The notes beneath the pieces were generated by a model. The model had not been told where the DNA came from. It worked only from the letters and a program-made list of their open reading frames with translations, and ran no database searches. Shown in pieces: positions 19,801-32,220 of a stretch of DNA of 64,000 nt. The first letter of the stretch is position 1. Each line of letters opens with the position of its first letter. Both the position numbers and the translations under genes were made by a program. The stretch is taken from NCBI RefSeq assembly GCF_000524195.1, contig NW_020170409.1, positions 70,261 through 134,260 on the forward strand. Direction: 5' to 3'. Source of the DNA: Echinococcus granulosus. Taxonomy: Eukaryota; Platyhelminthes; Cestoda; Cyclophyllidea; Taeniidae.

Positions 19801-22800
19801 GCAATACAAATTCATCAGACCATAGTAAAAAACTACCTCAACGCAAGCAGTAAGCATTTCGTAGTGAAAAAACAACTATTGTTGATCCTCGATACACCGG
19901 TTTGTTTTATTCTAGCGACAAAAAGCTAGTGTTGAAGCTCATTTACGATCAACAATAAAGGAGATATCGAAAGCATTAGGTCCTGGCAAAGGAAAAAAAT
20001 ATAACTTCCCGGGATTTCATAGAGTCGGCTATATCTTAAAATGAAAAAAAAAATTGATAGCAGTGCTAACTCTAGTGAAAATCATCCATGACCAAAACAA
20101 AAAACTGGGTCTCCATTTGGAGTGGGAGGATGTGTCATATGGAAAACTAGATAGGGCTCTTGATCATTAGAAGATCGTTTCCAGGCCAATATGCATTGGC
20201 AGTAGAGGGATGCAAATACAGTCCCCATCGTTGAAGTTGTGGCCTGTAAGGTCACGATAGAGGCCTGTTCATAAACAAGTCATGGGACTAGGTCCTTGTT
20301 GTTAGTAAAAGGATGGGATAGTTTTTAAACATGGAGGAAAGAAAGTGACTGAAGAAAGGAGGAGAGTGGGTAATCCGTCTGATCGACAAAGTACTAAAAC
20401 TAGTTATTTGCGAAAGAATCATTAGGTCGCGTTCCGTGAAGGGGAGGAGGGTAAGATATATCGGTGTATTACGAAGTTAACGTAATAAAAAGCACCAACA
20501 AACCTGACCTTAGAAACAACTCTCACTCATGATCAAAGAGGAACGATAGGACTAAGTAGGTTAGGATGGGGTACTTAGAGACGCTTGGTAAGGTTGTCGA
20601 GATAGCCATTAAAAAAAAAAAACACCTCAGGCACTATCAAAGGAAGGGTTTCAAAAGAAGAAAATTATCGTGGTTTTCATCGGGAAAAAGGTGTATAAAT
20701 TAAAAATTTTACGCCCTCTGCTGCAGACGCATTAAGATAAACTTGATGAGTGTTACAAAGTCAGAAGAATAACAGCTTCGTGTAACTCATAAGTTGCTAG
20801 TGTTGTTCCAAGACAGACTTACACTCTCAGAAAGTTTAATTATTTGACCCTAACATGTATATAAATCTACGGAAGAAAGTTTCCTCAACACAGAAGCACA
20901 GGAGCGCCTGGGGCTTTATAACTGAGCAACAGATAAAGCAAAACACCAATTTAAATGTTGGTTAAGCCACAAGAAACTATAGGAATAGCGGGGAGTGTTC
21001 TAACTGCTGGGAATATTAATGCAAAAAGCAGGATGGCCAATAACGTTGACTGTCTAAATTAACATTATGATTGAAAAGTATCAGGAAGTGCACAAAAAGA
21101 AAATTATTGTCAAAGCTGCTTCGGATACTAGCGAAACGCTTTATCGTAGATGCGGGGAAATATGTTTTAAATGTGTTATTCATAACAACTCTAAGAGTAA
21201 CTTTCTATAAAGCGCTTGGAAAGCGACAAAGGTGCTCTTCTACGTCGACCAAAATGGTCAATCAAGAGGCATTTATGATACCGTTGGGAGAATGATTAGA
21301 AATGCTGGCTTAAACAACACATAAATCGTTGGTGAGTATTTGTGGCCTATCAGTCTGATTGAAAACCACAAAAATACTTTATTAAATGGGAGCCAGATTA
21401 AAGATTAGCCACATGGATGCCCCTCAAATAACACCGGAGATAATCACGTCAAAAGCAATAAAACTCCTATAAAAAACATAGATACCGCATTCCGGCAATT
21501 TGACCAAAAACAAAGGTACGAAAATGTAGAAAGCCAATTTAAAGGATCGGAGTCAATAGCTTTAATTATAGAATGGAAGTCCAAAATGAGCGACTTACAA
21601 GAGTCTTCCCTGCACCACAAGGTAGTACAATAACTCCAGAGCGCGCACGTCCATTACCAAACATTTTCCGTAGGCTCTTCTCCTGATACGGTCGCAGAGT
21701 GGTGCTTGCCCTCAGATCTACACTCATATCCTTATTCAACTTATCCTGTCGAAAGTCGTATTCAGCCAGCAACGGCACCTCCAGCTCCACACACCTCCGC
21801 TGTAGTCGTTCGATTTCATTCTGCTGCACCTCAATTGCCACCGTCTCAAAGGGCTTCAATCTCCCTTTCCCTTCTTCCTTCTGTGACAACTTACTTTTGG
21901 CAGTATCGTCGTCATCCTCCTCTTCCTCTCCTTCCTTATCTCCTGCCGCACCCTCAATACCTAACTTTTCAATGTCCAACGCATCAGCATCGCCAGTGGA
22001 GTCTTCCACTTCCTCTCGCACCTCCACGCCCACAGGCCCCGCCTCCAGCCCTTCAGCCTCCTCCTCTTCCGCATCAATTGCGGCGTAGAGCCTCAGAATA
22101 TCCTTTAAACCTCCATCTGAAACGGAGTTCTGTGCCTCTCCTGCGCCATCAGCGGAGGAAGCAGTCCTGGAGGCATCTTTTGTCTCCACACCAAGAGCAA
22201 GAACCGTATCAGGGGTGTCAAACTTGTGTAGTGTCACCTCGGAGAGGCCCTCAGCGGTGGGAGTATTCACCAAGCACTCCTTGATTATCGAGTCTGCAGC
22301 GAGTTTCTTGAGAAAGACACGATGATTACTCTCTACGTAGAAGTGTCCACCTCGGAGGACCAGCTTTGCCTTGCCGTAGGAGAGAGTGCAGGAGCGAATG
22401 TAGGCTATTATGCCTGGGGGAAGGTCGGTTTTACAGAGGCGTCGGAGACAGCCGATAATCTCGCTGGTGCGAAGACCGACAGAAACCGCGGCATAAAGGG
22501 AATAGGAAGTTAATTTGTACTCATGGATGTGTTCTGGCCGGCAGACAGGTTCGGCAATGGCAATAAGGAAATCTTGCGCCTTGCTGGCCAAGGGACCAAA
22601 AGTTTCAAGAAAAATGTGACCGTCTGGACCGACCCAAAGTGGACGGGTAGGGTGATCAGAACGAAGAGTGAGGAGTACACGGAGATCTTTGGCACCGAAC
22701 TCATCGCGGGGAGTTGGTGTGACAGTGGTGGCACCGCTTCCCTGCGTGATACCAGCAGAAGTGCGAGAAATGACTCGTTCCTCATCTGCCTCTTCCATCT

Positions 22801-22984
22801 CCTCGTAATCCTCATCGTCGTCGAAGTTAGTGTCCATGGCGGTGGTGGCAAAACTGTCGTTGCTAGCTTCCTGGTCGCTGTAGGAGGGCTGAAGGTCATT
22901 CAAACCCGCAGTTTCGTCCAGACGGGATCGCTTTTGTACAGGCCGAGAACCGCGACGTGAGCCTCGTTTCTCCAATTTGGGCAT
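16857..22984 (-). CDS. ERCC3: XPB / ERCC3, TFIIH DNA translocase-helicase (complete, six exons)
   Basis: XPB is the 3'-5' translocase of TFIIH that opens promoters and damaged DNA in the nucleus. Exons read on the minus strand: 22984-21599, 19747-19463, 18804-18559, 18486-18256, 17520-17260 and 17177-16857 (TAA), joining to 909 aa (human about 782). All five introns are phase 0 with GT...AG ends. The N-terminal XPB domain (about 90-230) includes [16 protein letters not shown] and [18 protein letters not shown]. An acidic insert (about 290-375) explains most of the extra length. Helicase motifs follow: [18 protein letters not shown], Walker A GAGKT (457-461), DEVH (556-559, split by an intron), TATLVRED with the XPB-type RED motif (587-589), and motif [13 protein letters not shown] (747-757). 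The C-terminus ends in HPLFRLFRR as in human XPB. The start ATG at 22984 is the first in frame. Identification is very secure. Confidence 0.97.
21599..22984 (-). CDS. ERCC3: XPB exon 1 (N-terminal domain, acidic insert, Walker A)
   Basis: Encodes residues 1-462. It ends at CTT|GTAAGT, immediately after the Walker A lysine and threonine (GAGKT-L). The next exon restores V-G-V-T-A-A-C as in human XPB, so the 1,849-nt intron interrupts the ATPase core just after the P-loop. Confidence 0.95.
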
Positions 22985-24412
22985 CTTCTAAAATAAATAT
23001 CACGCCATAATGACGAGTTCATGGGAAACCACGTAACCTAGAGCATCTTACAGGAATGTTACATAAATGCCAGTCCTGGAATTATGAACTGGCACAGAAA
23101 AATAACAAGGATATATTAGGATACCCATATTGATAAGCGATTCTTTCCTGAAGAATTCGCCCAAATGTCTGTAAAGGTACTCAAAGTACTAACTGAAAAT
23201 ACCATTACCAGACAACACTAACACTAACCCATACGGTAATGAACTAACAGGTGAGATAAGCTTGTACACTACAAGCGGCACCAACCGCAATATGAGTCGA
23301 AGTGGTTAAATAATAGGTGTAGTACAGAATGGTACAATTTTCGAGACTTAACTAGGTTTCCTCTAAAAATTTTTGAGAACTTCTTCAAATTACTTACGGT
23401 TGTGGTTTCAGCTGCATAGCAGTAAAGTAACATTTATTTTTGCCGACCATTATTAATTTGTATCCCGCAAATATAACAGTAGCAACTTAAGACTCCTCTA
23501 AAGATGAACGAGGGCATAATACCCAGACAAAATACATCCATTTGGTACCCTGTAGGAGTAGGGGCTACTGGCATGACCAGGAGGCATAACAACCCACAAA
23601 AGGTACAGTGGCGGAGACCCAAAGTGTCTCCTTTTTTTCCCGAAAATTAAACTAATATAGCATTACACAGTAATGTGTGAAGATAGGGCAAAGACACGTA
23701 TCTTCTCCCACAATATTATGGTACACTTGCCCAACTCTTTCACCTCCGCCTTTAATCACTTGAATAAAAATAAGAGGTACAAAAAGATACTTTATGCTCG
23801 AACAGCATCAAGAGGTGTATATACTAAAAGTTCTGTAAAAGATGAGAGTTTGGCTTTTCCTTGGGACCAGTTATGCACTGTCATGTACGAGTCGATAGCT
23901 GCAGCGCTTCGTGACTTCTCTGGAAACAAAAGCGGGAAACTTCGGAATAAAGCGTGCCCTAGCAACCTATAAAAGTGCTGAGGGACTAAAGACATGGCTA
24001 ATAAGCCACAGTGCTCATCCGAGGTGCCAAAGGAGGCGCTTACGTTCCCACAAGACCTAAGTGAAGGGCCGAAAATAGTTAAGCATTGCAATGTATTTAG
24101 ACCTTTGCCATTTTGCGTGCTATGTATGATTTGTAGTTTGCATGTTTGTTATAAGTTAGTCAAAATGAGGATGTAAAACAGCATTTAAGTTGATAACATA
24201 ACAAATCCATAATCAAAAGCAAGCATTAGTCCTCCAAAAAAGTTTACATATATAGCATTTGTTATTTTTTCGTTAAAACAAGGATACATGCAATGGTTAT
24301 GTGTGTTCGACTCATCTTGTTTAGTCGAACCAACAGTACACACCGAGGGACGTTTGTAGGTGGTAATACAAGCATACAAGGTTGTTACGGTGTACCACAC
24401 ATTGGCGCTTAC
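22985..24412. promoter_or_regulatory. Divergent XPB-PDXK intergenic region
   Basis: These 1.4 kb separate the divergent starts of XPB (-) and pyridoxal kinase (+), so both promoters may lie here. I see no diagnostic TATA or initiator element. A dispersed-repeat copy occupies about 23485-23672. Open frames inside (for example 23673-23972) show no motif. Confidence 0.35.
23485..23672 (+). repeat. Dispersed about 190-bp repeat, copy 1
   Basis: This copy shares an ordered series of words with the copies at 30508, 32018 and 49786: CTCTAAAGATGAACGA, GCATAATACCCAGACAAAAT, ACTGGCATGACCAGGAGGC, TACAGTGGCGGAG and a tail with CATTACACAGTAAT. The best pairwise match by eye is to the 32018 copy. All four are in the same orientation. 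It has the size and divergence of an old SINE or MITE family. Confidence 0.55.
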
Positions 24413-26410
24413 ATGGAGTCGAAACGCGTGCTGTCTGTACAGAGCCATGTTGTCCATGGATACGTAGGAAACAAAAGCGCGGTCTTTCCTTTACAAGTTT
24501 GTTTAGTTCTTAGCTTGATCTGTCTTTCTAAACAGCTGCATAATTACGAAGTTGACAATATAAATTCTGTCCAACTATCCTGCCATACCCGTAGTCCTCT
24601 TTTCAATTTATTACCCTTCAGAGTATGCGCACTGTACTGGACAAGTTTTGTCCCTTAAACATTTGGAATCCATATATGATTCGCTGAAACAGAACAGGTC
24701 CGCCAATTATGATGCTCTACTTACGGGATATGTTGGCGATCCGGATTTTCTCATACAACTGGCTAAAATTGCTATGGAAACCAAGTCGGCCAATCCACAT
24801 TGCAGATTCTGTATGGTTTCTCTGATTCATCTTATTCTCTAGATTGTGATCCTGTTATTGGTGACAATGGTCATATCGTAAGTGAATAGGCTTCAGATTT
24901 TCCAGACTTGTTTTTAGTATGTACCAGAAGAATTAATTCCCATATATAGGGAGAAAATTTTGCCAATTTCTGATGTTTTGCTGCCGAATCAGTTCGAGGC
25001 TGAGTAAGTTTATTTAAATAATATAAGTTTGTTTTATTCAGGCTTCTAACTGGATGCAAAATTACCGATGAAGACTCTACATTCCACTGCATTGACCTAC
25101 TTCATTCGACTTATGGTATTCCCACTGTCATTTTTAGCAGCACTGATCTACTCTTTGAAGACAAACAGGGTTTCAGGCAGCTTGCCACTTACATTAGCTA
25201 CCGTCCAGATCTTGCTGAGTTGAGAAAATGTGGCAGATTCAGCGGAGATTTGGGTCAAAAAGGGAGGGCACTCTCAGTGCTTGGTTTATTTTTCTAATTA
25301 TTGCCTTATCGTGGATGACTCATGCTTTGTTTTTCCAACTTTAGCTCAACGTGTTCGTGCTCTATTCCCCAAATTAGAAGTCCCCTTCTTTGGCACTGGT
25401 GACTTGTTTAGCAGCTTGACGTTGATATACTTTGAAAAGCACGATGGCAACCTTGACATGATGGTGTGTTCCAGTTAATGATCTTTGTTAGCTTTTAGAA
25501 ATCTTGCCAATGTGTCAATTACCTATAAACTTTTGATGGTTTAATTCGGCTCTACTGACCCCATGAGCTCAAAAATAGTTAGAAAGACACTGGAACTAGC
25601 AAAATTATAAGAAAAAGACGATATCATTAATCGTGTCTGTCTAAAAGTAATATGTCGAATAGGCAGTGCCAACATAGTTTTCCATTTGTAATAAAAAATA
25701 TTTGGAGGTACCTAATCATAGATTGATCGCGATGGCATCTTCTGTCACGATCAGGTTGCCGATGCTTTTATCTTTTTTTCAAAAAAATAGCTGGTCATTT
25801 ATTGTTTTTTGCAGAAAGCACTCTACAAGATTCAGTGTACAATGCACGCTGTTCTCAAACGAACAGTGGAATATGCTGAAAATCTCAGCTCTGGTAAGCG
25901 ATCAGTAATTTGTCGTAGGGATAGAATTTTTTTAAGCCGGCCTTTTTGGTAGGATCTCTCTAAATGTACTGGTTGTTTTGGTCATCGATTACGGTCTAAC
26001 ACCAACATTCCCAGTGGTTGTTTCATTCAAATACGGTACAGCTTCATTGCTAGCCTTCGCGGAGTGGCTGAAAGTTGATAAGTCACTCTAAATTGTGCTG
26101 TTGCCAATGTGGTGTTCCAGTAGCTCCTAGAAGTAGCACTGTTGCATGCTGGGAGGCTGATTGCATGCGCAACATTAACAGACACCCACGTCACCATCGT
26201 AAAGCTCGGGTCATGGGGGGACAGAAAAGGTAGCTAGAACTGTATATTCACTTAAAGCAAATATCGCTCTGTTGCAATGCTTTTCTACACCCACTAGATC
26301 CCACCAATATGATGCAAAAGTCTGATCGGTACGAGTTGAGGCTCATTCAAAGCGCAAAGGATATCCTCGACCCCCCGGATTTCGCCTCCGTTCAAGTGAC
26401 TTCACTTTAG
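24413..26410 (+). CDS. PDXK: Pyridoxal kinase (complete, nine exons)
   Basis: This cytosolic ribokinase-family enzyme phosphorylates pyridoxal, pyridoxine and pyridoxamine with ATP in vitamin B6 salvage. Exons: 24413-24496, 24536-24590, 24622-24810, 24843-24877, 24918-25003, 25042 to 25253 or 25283, 25345-25463, 25815-25893 and 26298-26410 (TAG), giving about 323 or 333 aa (human 312). Landmarks in order: [16 protein letters not shown] near the N-terminus, [74 protein letters not shown] (catalytic Asp in GTGD), and the C-terminal [17 protein letters not shown]. The frame is open about 40 codons upstream of 24413, but homology starts at this ATG. The end of exon 6 is ambiguous (two phase-1 donors), and the segment between STDL and GTGD is longer than in human. 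The first five introns are only 31-40 nt. Confidence 0.95.
24497..24535 (+). other. PDXK: 39-nt micro-intron in PDXK (intron 1)
   Basis: GTTTGT...CTAAACAG. Removing it joins FPLQ to [13 protein letters not shown], matching the human order FPLQ-VLGFEIDAVNSVQ. The next introns are 31 nt (24591-24621), 32 nt (24811-24842), 40 nt (24878-24917) and 38 nt (25004-25041), each supported by frame and homology. Confidence 0.85.
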
Positions 26411-29400
26411 TAGTTGCTGTCTCCTCCTCTCCCGCTCCATCCTCCTCGGCAGCTTATTCCCCTATCTCCTGTTTAGTTTTTGTGATAATAAGACCATTCT
26501 CTGGAGGTGCAGCTGCAGCTCTGCTTTTTTGTGTGCCTGGTGCACCTTTGATGTCGTAATAAGGCTGAGGAGCTGTGGGTGTGGGGAAGACGTCATTGAA
26601 GCCGGCATGGAAATTCAATTATGGCATCAAAACTACCTGCGAAGATGTACTGTTGCATGCTATCGCTATTAGCTTATAGATGGGATAAGAGGCTGTGCGT
26701 GTGGATGGATGACCATACATCAAACAGGGCGGCTGAGTCGTAGAGCTTGAAAGGTCCATGTATTTGGACGTGCACCCTCCTACTTTGAGCACTGCGATAT
26801 TGGCGGTGTCTTAGGAACCACCCAAGAGACAAGAATCATAACCATTGTGTTTTTAACAAACCCTCTGTCGTCAATCTTCAAAGACCAAGTCGCCTGCAGC
26901 GCATGGTTCCTCCTGCAAAGTTGGGATTCCGGTTTTCAGCATTGAATTTTTAGTTTGCGTCAGGTCGCCTTACTGCTGCCAACAATATACCATCCTTGTA
27001 CCTGCTTTCGTAAACTGATAAAGAATGTGACACTACTTGTGACCCTAACTCAAGTAAGAAAATTGGGATGGCACCTAAATATGACACCGTCGGCAAGGAC
27101 GATGTGTCCAAATCACTACTTTACTTCTCAGTAGTTCTGATAGATCTGTTATATGTGCATATCTTAATAATGCGCGCAAATTTTTCTTGGAAAACTTTAA
27201 CCAACTCTCTAATGGTGCAAATAGACCAACAGATCACCACTGAATGGCGTTGTGACCAAATTTTCTCCTCAAGACACGAAGGAAGCAACGCTACATTCTT
27301 ATGAATTCTACGAAGTTCCATTATCTCGTCAGCACTGCATTGGAAGCCATCCCTTAATCCATCAGCCTACCACATTCAAGACTTTTCCCCTCTTCGACAT
27401 TGCGCTGTAGCGAAAGAGGAATTGTCCCATTGGTCGCCACCTTATAGTAGTTAATCACCTCCCGGTCTGTGAAAGGCCTTTTAGAGCAAATTAAGCTCTT
27501 TTATGCAAAAATGTGGGGAAAACCTGTTATATGGGGATTTACTTCCGAATAAGTCATTTTCTCAATGTCCTTTCGCTCCTCGTTCATTCGCCTGACTCGC
27601 ATCATCTGTTCGGTTCCGCCGCCCCTTTCCAACCAATAGGCGCCTCTTGATAGGCTTGTGGCTTAGTCGAGACACCTTTTAAACGAGTTCTGGCCATGGC
27701 TGATTGCATTGTGCTTTGTTGTTATATGAGTAAAAGCCTTTGTAGTTGGCATTTGGTCATCGTGCTTTAGCTGTTCTAGTTTAAGTAAATTGTTTGGGGG
27801 ATTCATGCGGGAGAGTTATGACAGGTGTCATCTTAATGACACCCGCCTCATGCCGCCTGTATGGGTCAACCTGCACGCTAAATCTAGATGGCAGTCAACA
27901 GTGTTAGTGGGTTCCTGAGCGAAATAAAACGGACATTTTTTAAAAAAAAAAGAGCGCCAAATTTTACTTGTTAAACCGTACAACACTTTTGAAGCTTAGT
28001 AGTGCTAAGCAATTTTAGCAATGTCAAGGATCTAGGGAAGGCCGTGCACCTCTGACGTGATGAGCCCAGCTGTGGTGGCTCCAAGCCATAGCACAACACT
28101 TATTCCCATGAGCGAACAGTCAATTCTTAGACCGCGTGCCCGATCCTGGATTCCTGTTTTGTGACGAGATTCTACAGAGAACATCTTTTCATGGAAATGG
28201 CGAATGCATTCGTTCACAAACGGATACCCTCGACAACCCATTACAAGCTGATTACTAAGAGAGACTGTCCTGAAGTGATTTTAGCCATACAGGCAAGTTT
28301 TTTATGCTGAATCTGATTATCAGGTAGCAACAGAACGCTGGGACAAGTGTAGCAGGCGACTACGTTGAAAAATGGATAGACCTTATATTTCTTCAGCTGC
28401 GTTTTTGATTTGTGAATTCAAATGGCCTGTTTTGGCTTTAATGTCCCTCCTATGCCTGTCATTCGACAGCTCTCACCAAGTGCTTGTTGCTTGTGTGACT
28501 ATTGCTTGAAGTCTTCATATGAAGCTGTAAATAAGTAAAAAGCTGTCATTTTTCTAGAAACCAGTCACATTGTATTCACCAACCACATAGTGCATCTAAA
28601 ATTTGAAGGGTAAATTTCGTTCCTTCCGTCTTATTACGAGGCAAAGTGGATGACTGTGAGTTGAAGGCCATTGTAATGGAAAGGGATGGATCAGTTATTC
28701 GAAGCGAACCGGCAAGTCAAGGAATCCGTTTAGGTAGATTCAAGGAGATAGTGTCTAAAAGATTGTCTTATTTTTTAGACTAGTTTTTCCGCAACCCCAT
28801 TACCTTATGTGAATAAAATGGCTTTGGTAATGTAAAACTAGCAATCGTAGTTAAAGCTAGAACAACTTCTCACTTCACCCAAGACAGATCTGTGGTGCAA
28901 TCAGCAGGACTGTGTTTATAGGCGTACCATTTTGGCCTAGATGGATGGAATAAAAACCTCATAGACAGTCAAATGTGAGGCGCACCACACCCATCTGCCG
29001 CTCTCTTAGTGGTGGTAGTAGCAGTACCAGAAATTAAAATTGCTCAATCCTAAGAAACTCCAACATTTTCCATAAACTTAATCGAGAATAGACTAAAGCA
29101 TCAACTTGATAGTGTTTTTGTGGTTTAAAATGAAGACTTCAAGGTAAAATCAAAATTTCAGCTTGGCCTATAGACGGAGAATTTCATTGGTTCCTTGGTG
29201 TGTGCGCGCACGTTTCCATGTCTGTTCGGTCGATAAAATCCATTGATTGGCCAGTTGTTAGCAGATCGAATATGGCTTTCGGCTTGCGCGATCTAAGTGA
29301 CAAAATATGTCACCATTCTGTTTGGTTCTATAATATAAAATGCTGATTATTTTTTTCTTGTTTTAGAGAAGTTAAATGGTTATTGTTGAAAGGCCTCTAC

Positions 29401-30507
29401 AAAGTGGATGCATCGGTAACGGCGCACATGTACTGTTAATTTAATACTACTGGGGAATTATCAGTAGAAGGACTAAATATGGATGGAGTACCAGCTGCTG
29501 CTGCTGCTTTATTTGACGACAACCAAAAGCAACTCCACTTGACTCCGTTCTTTAAAAGGCAACTGCATTATCGTCTAATGCTAGTACTCCATTTGGAAGC
29601 CAACACATTTACTACCCAGCCACGCTTCAGTCACAATTCACAAATTATTTATATTTCATCCGCACAAGCTACAAGGTAAATAATTCTCAGGAATGAAATC
29701 AACTGCGCAATTTCGTAACCAGACTCTGTACAGTAATTCAGGCATTTGCCCTGTTAGTAGTTAAAAATCAGCCTGTGGTGACCAATACCTAATGGCATTC
29801 AAATCGTACATTGTTTTATTTCATTTTTAACGCTGTGACTTCTTTGGTTGCGCCTGAGATTATCAAATCACCGCCCATACCTTTGGTCCCCCAACTCTCC
29901 TCAGCGAAATGCTGTGGTCCCACATTGATGCTACCTGCAAAATGTATTCACAATTACTTTCAGTGTGACCGGTCGTGATTTCTGTCATTTGCATAATGTT
30001 AATTTATGCACTCTGGCAGAAAAATGGGACTCACATTGGCATATATAGCGCCAAGAGAGAATTCTTTGCTCTATATCTTCCTGTTTTGCGTGCTTGCCTA
30101 GTTTACAAGAAAAATACTCTTTTGTTACCTTGTTCATGGCTAGACTGGTAAAAATAGGTTTTGTAATCGTAAACGAACGAAGGGCTCTACTCAGCTAGCA
30201 AAGATGTATAGAAGGGAATTGCGTGTTCACATAATTGGCATCTCCATACAGGTACCGTAGGCAGCTCGGTAACAAACTTTTCCAGATGGTTTAAAGATAG
30301 ATCACTTGTTAATAGCTTTCCTGCAGCCCACGAAACCAAGGTATTTGCCAAAGATAGGCGTTATTTTCGACACTTCTGTTTTAAACCGCCACCAATTCTC
30401 CCACCCCTAGTATATGCACTTGGTCCACCCCGCTAAGGTTTACCATCAACCAGTAAAAATCAGGATAGATGTCCTTTAAGATCGGGTTAGCTTTCTGCTG
30501 CTACCGA

Positions 30508-30630
30508 TGTGGTGCCCTGAGACTTCCCTGAAGTCGAAAGGAGACGTAATACTCGGGCAGAGTATATATTTTCGGCGTGCAGAAGGGCCAAGCGACCACT
30601 GGTATGACCCGGACGCGGTGCTACCCGGCG
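30508..30630 (+). repeat. Dispersed repeat, copy 2 (5' part)
   Basis: This copy shares GTGGTGCCCTGAGACTTCC, CTGAAGTCGAAAGGAG, TAATACTCGGGCAGA, GCAGAAGGGCC, GACCACTGG-ATGAC and GGACGCGGTGCTACCCGGCGG with the 32018 copy. The 3' tail is not recognisable. Confidence 0.55.
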
Positions 30631-32017
30631 GAAGCTTTGCCGACCAACGCACTACACTAATGCCCGCAAATCCTCATTTCGACTTCTAATTTTAATTCAT
30701 ATTTGCTTCCCATAAATCTTAGTTTTATTATTGAACTTATTTACCAAGGCAAATTTCTGTTCAATTTATGACATTAAGTATGGTTCCTCTTTTTTGCAAT
30801 GTTAGCATGTTATCGTAACGTTACTCGAATGAGACACACAGGTACCGCAACACCATCCTCATCTGGTTGGCTAGTGCGACGGCGACGGTAGCTACTACCC
30901 TTTTTTAATTTTGATCTTGCGTTGTAATGGGGGCTGGGTTTGTTTAAAGAAGAAGGATTGGTACATTCACGCTTATATTCCACTGTGGTAGTGAATTCAT
31001 GGGTTAAAAACAATCTATCCAGATCGCGATTTATTTTTCCTGATAAAACAGAGAATAAAAATTCATGTAAATTTATTCGTCTATTTACGCATTTAAAAGG
31101 TATAGTTCTTGTAAAATCGGAGGCTTGTGTGTAACTCTGTGTATAAACTTTAGTTTTAAAATTTCATTGGCCTAACTTTTTGTGTCTTTTTAAGAGATAT
31201 TTCCCATATCGTATACGTCGAACTTTCCCAACCTGAGCCACATAGATGTGGCATGTGCGCTTTACCAGTTCATGGCAAACACCGAATTGTGCCACAAATA
31301 GACTAGTTGAGTTAAAAGCAGTAAAGTAGATGTAGGGTACTCCCAGCTTAATGGGTGGATTCGAAAACTTGATGGCGTTTAATGCCCAAATTTGGATGAA
31401 GAGCCACTTTTTCTGGAGACCAACATCAGACGTACTAATTTTTAACATCAAATATGTTTTACGATTCGCAAGTTCCTCTGTTTGCTTCGTTACCAACTTA
31501 TCGTTACACATCTGCCCTGCCTCAGTCCAACCACGAAGTTCTTAAAATCTGACCGGCATCTAACGGTCAACATGCATTGCCCAGGAGGCGTTTATTTGTG
31601 CAGGATTTTCCAATTCTAACCCACGCAGTGAATCATCGCCGGACTTTGAATGTGCCATCTTATTAGGCGTACTGGAACATCTCAACGTGTACCCTGCTAC
31701 TGCTGTGACACGCGCCCCGCACTTCCGTCCAGTGTAATCGTGCATGATCTCACTCGCACCACCAAGATGATGGTACAAATCGGAGAGACGAAAGGGCTTC
31801 TATAATTAAAAACAAAACTGCATCTATCGCATGGTGAAAAGTCTTTATCTTATTGCTTATGTTACTTGGCCAAAAGCATGCAGGAATAGGCTGTGTTTTC
31901 CTTTTGGCTGTAAACAATTTATTCATGATGGCCAAGGAGACATGTTAAAATAAAAAGAAATGAAAGTGTTCTGGTGGGCAATCAACCGTTGCTACAATCG
32001 GATTAAACAAACTAGAC

Positions 32018-32220
32018 TGTGGAGCCCCGAGGCTTCTCTAAAGACGAAAGAAGCCATAATGCTCAGGCAAAATGTGCACTGTTGACATGCAGAAGGGCTG
32101 AGAGACCACTGACATGACTTGGAGGCCGTACCGCCCGCAGCAGATACAATGGCGGAGCATCTAAGTAGCCTTTTACTAAAACCCAGAGTTAAATAAATAT
32201 TTAGTGTTATACAGTGCAAT
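32018..32220 (+). repeat. Dispersed repeat, copy 3 (most complete)
   Basis: This is the longest copy, with GTGGAGCCCCGAGGCTTC, CTCTAAAGACGAAAGAAG, CATAATGCTCAGGCAAAAT, CATGCAGAAGGGCTGAG, GACCACTGACATGAC, CAATGGCGGAGCATC and the tail GTGTTATACAGTGCAAT. It matches copy 1 over nearly its full length and copy 2 over its first 120 bp. Confidence 0.6.

Noticed and set aside
21706..22284. 192-codon + strand ORF opposite XPB exon 1
   Set aside because: Shadow of the acidic, GC-rich XPB coding sequence on the other strand; proline/serine-rich composition is the complement of the Glu/Asp codons.
31164..31511. 115-codon minus-strand ORF between PDXK and SPECC1L
   Set aside because: No family resemblance and no flanking exon signals.
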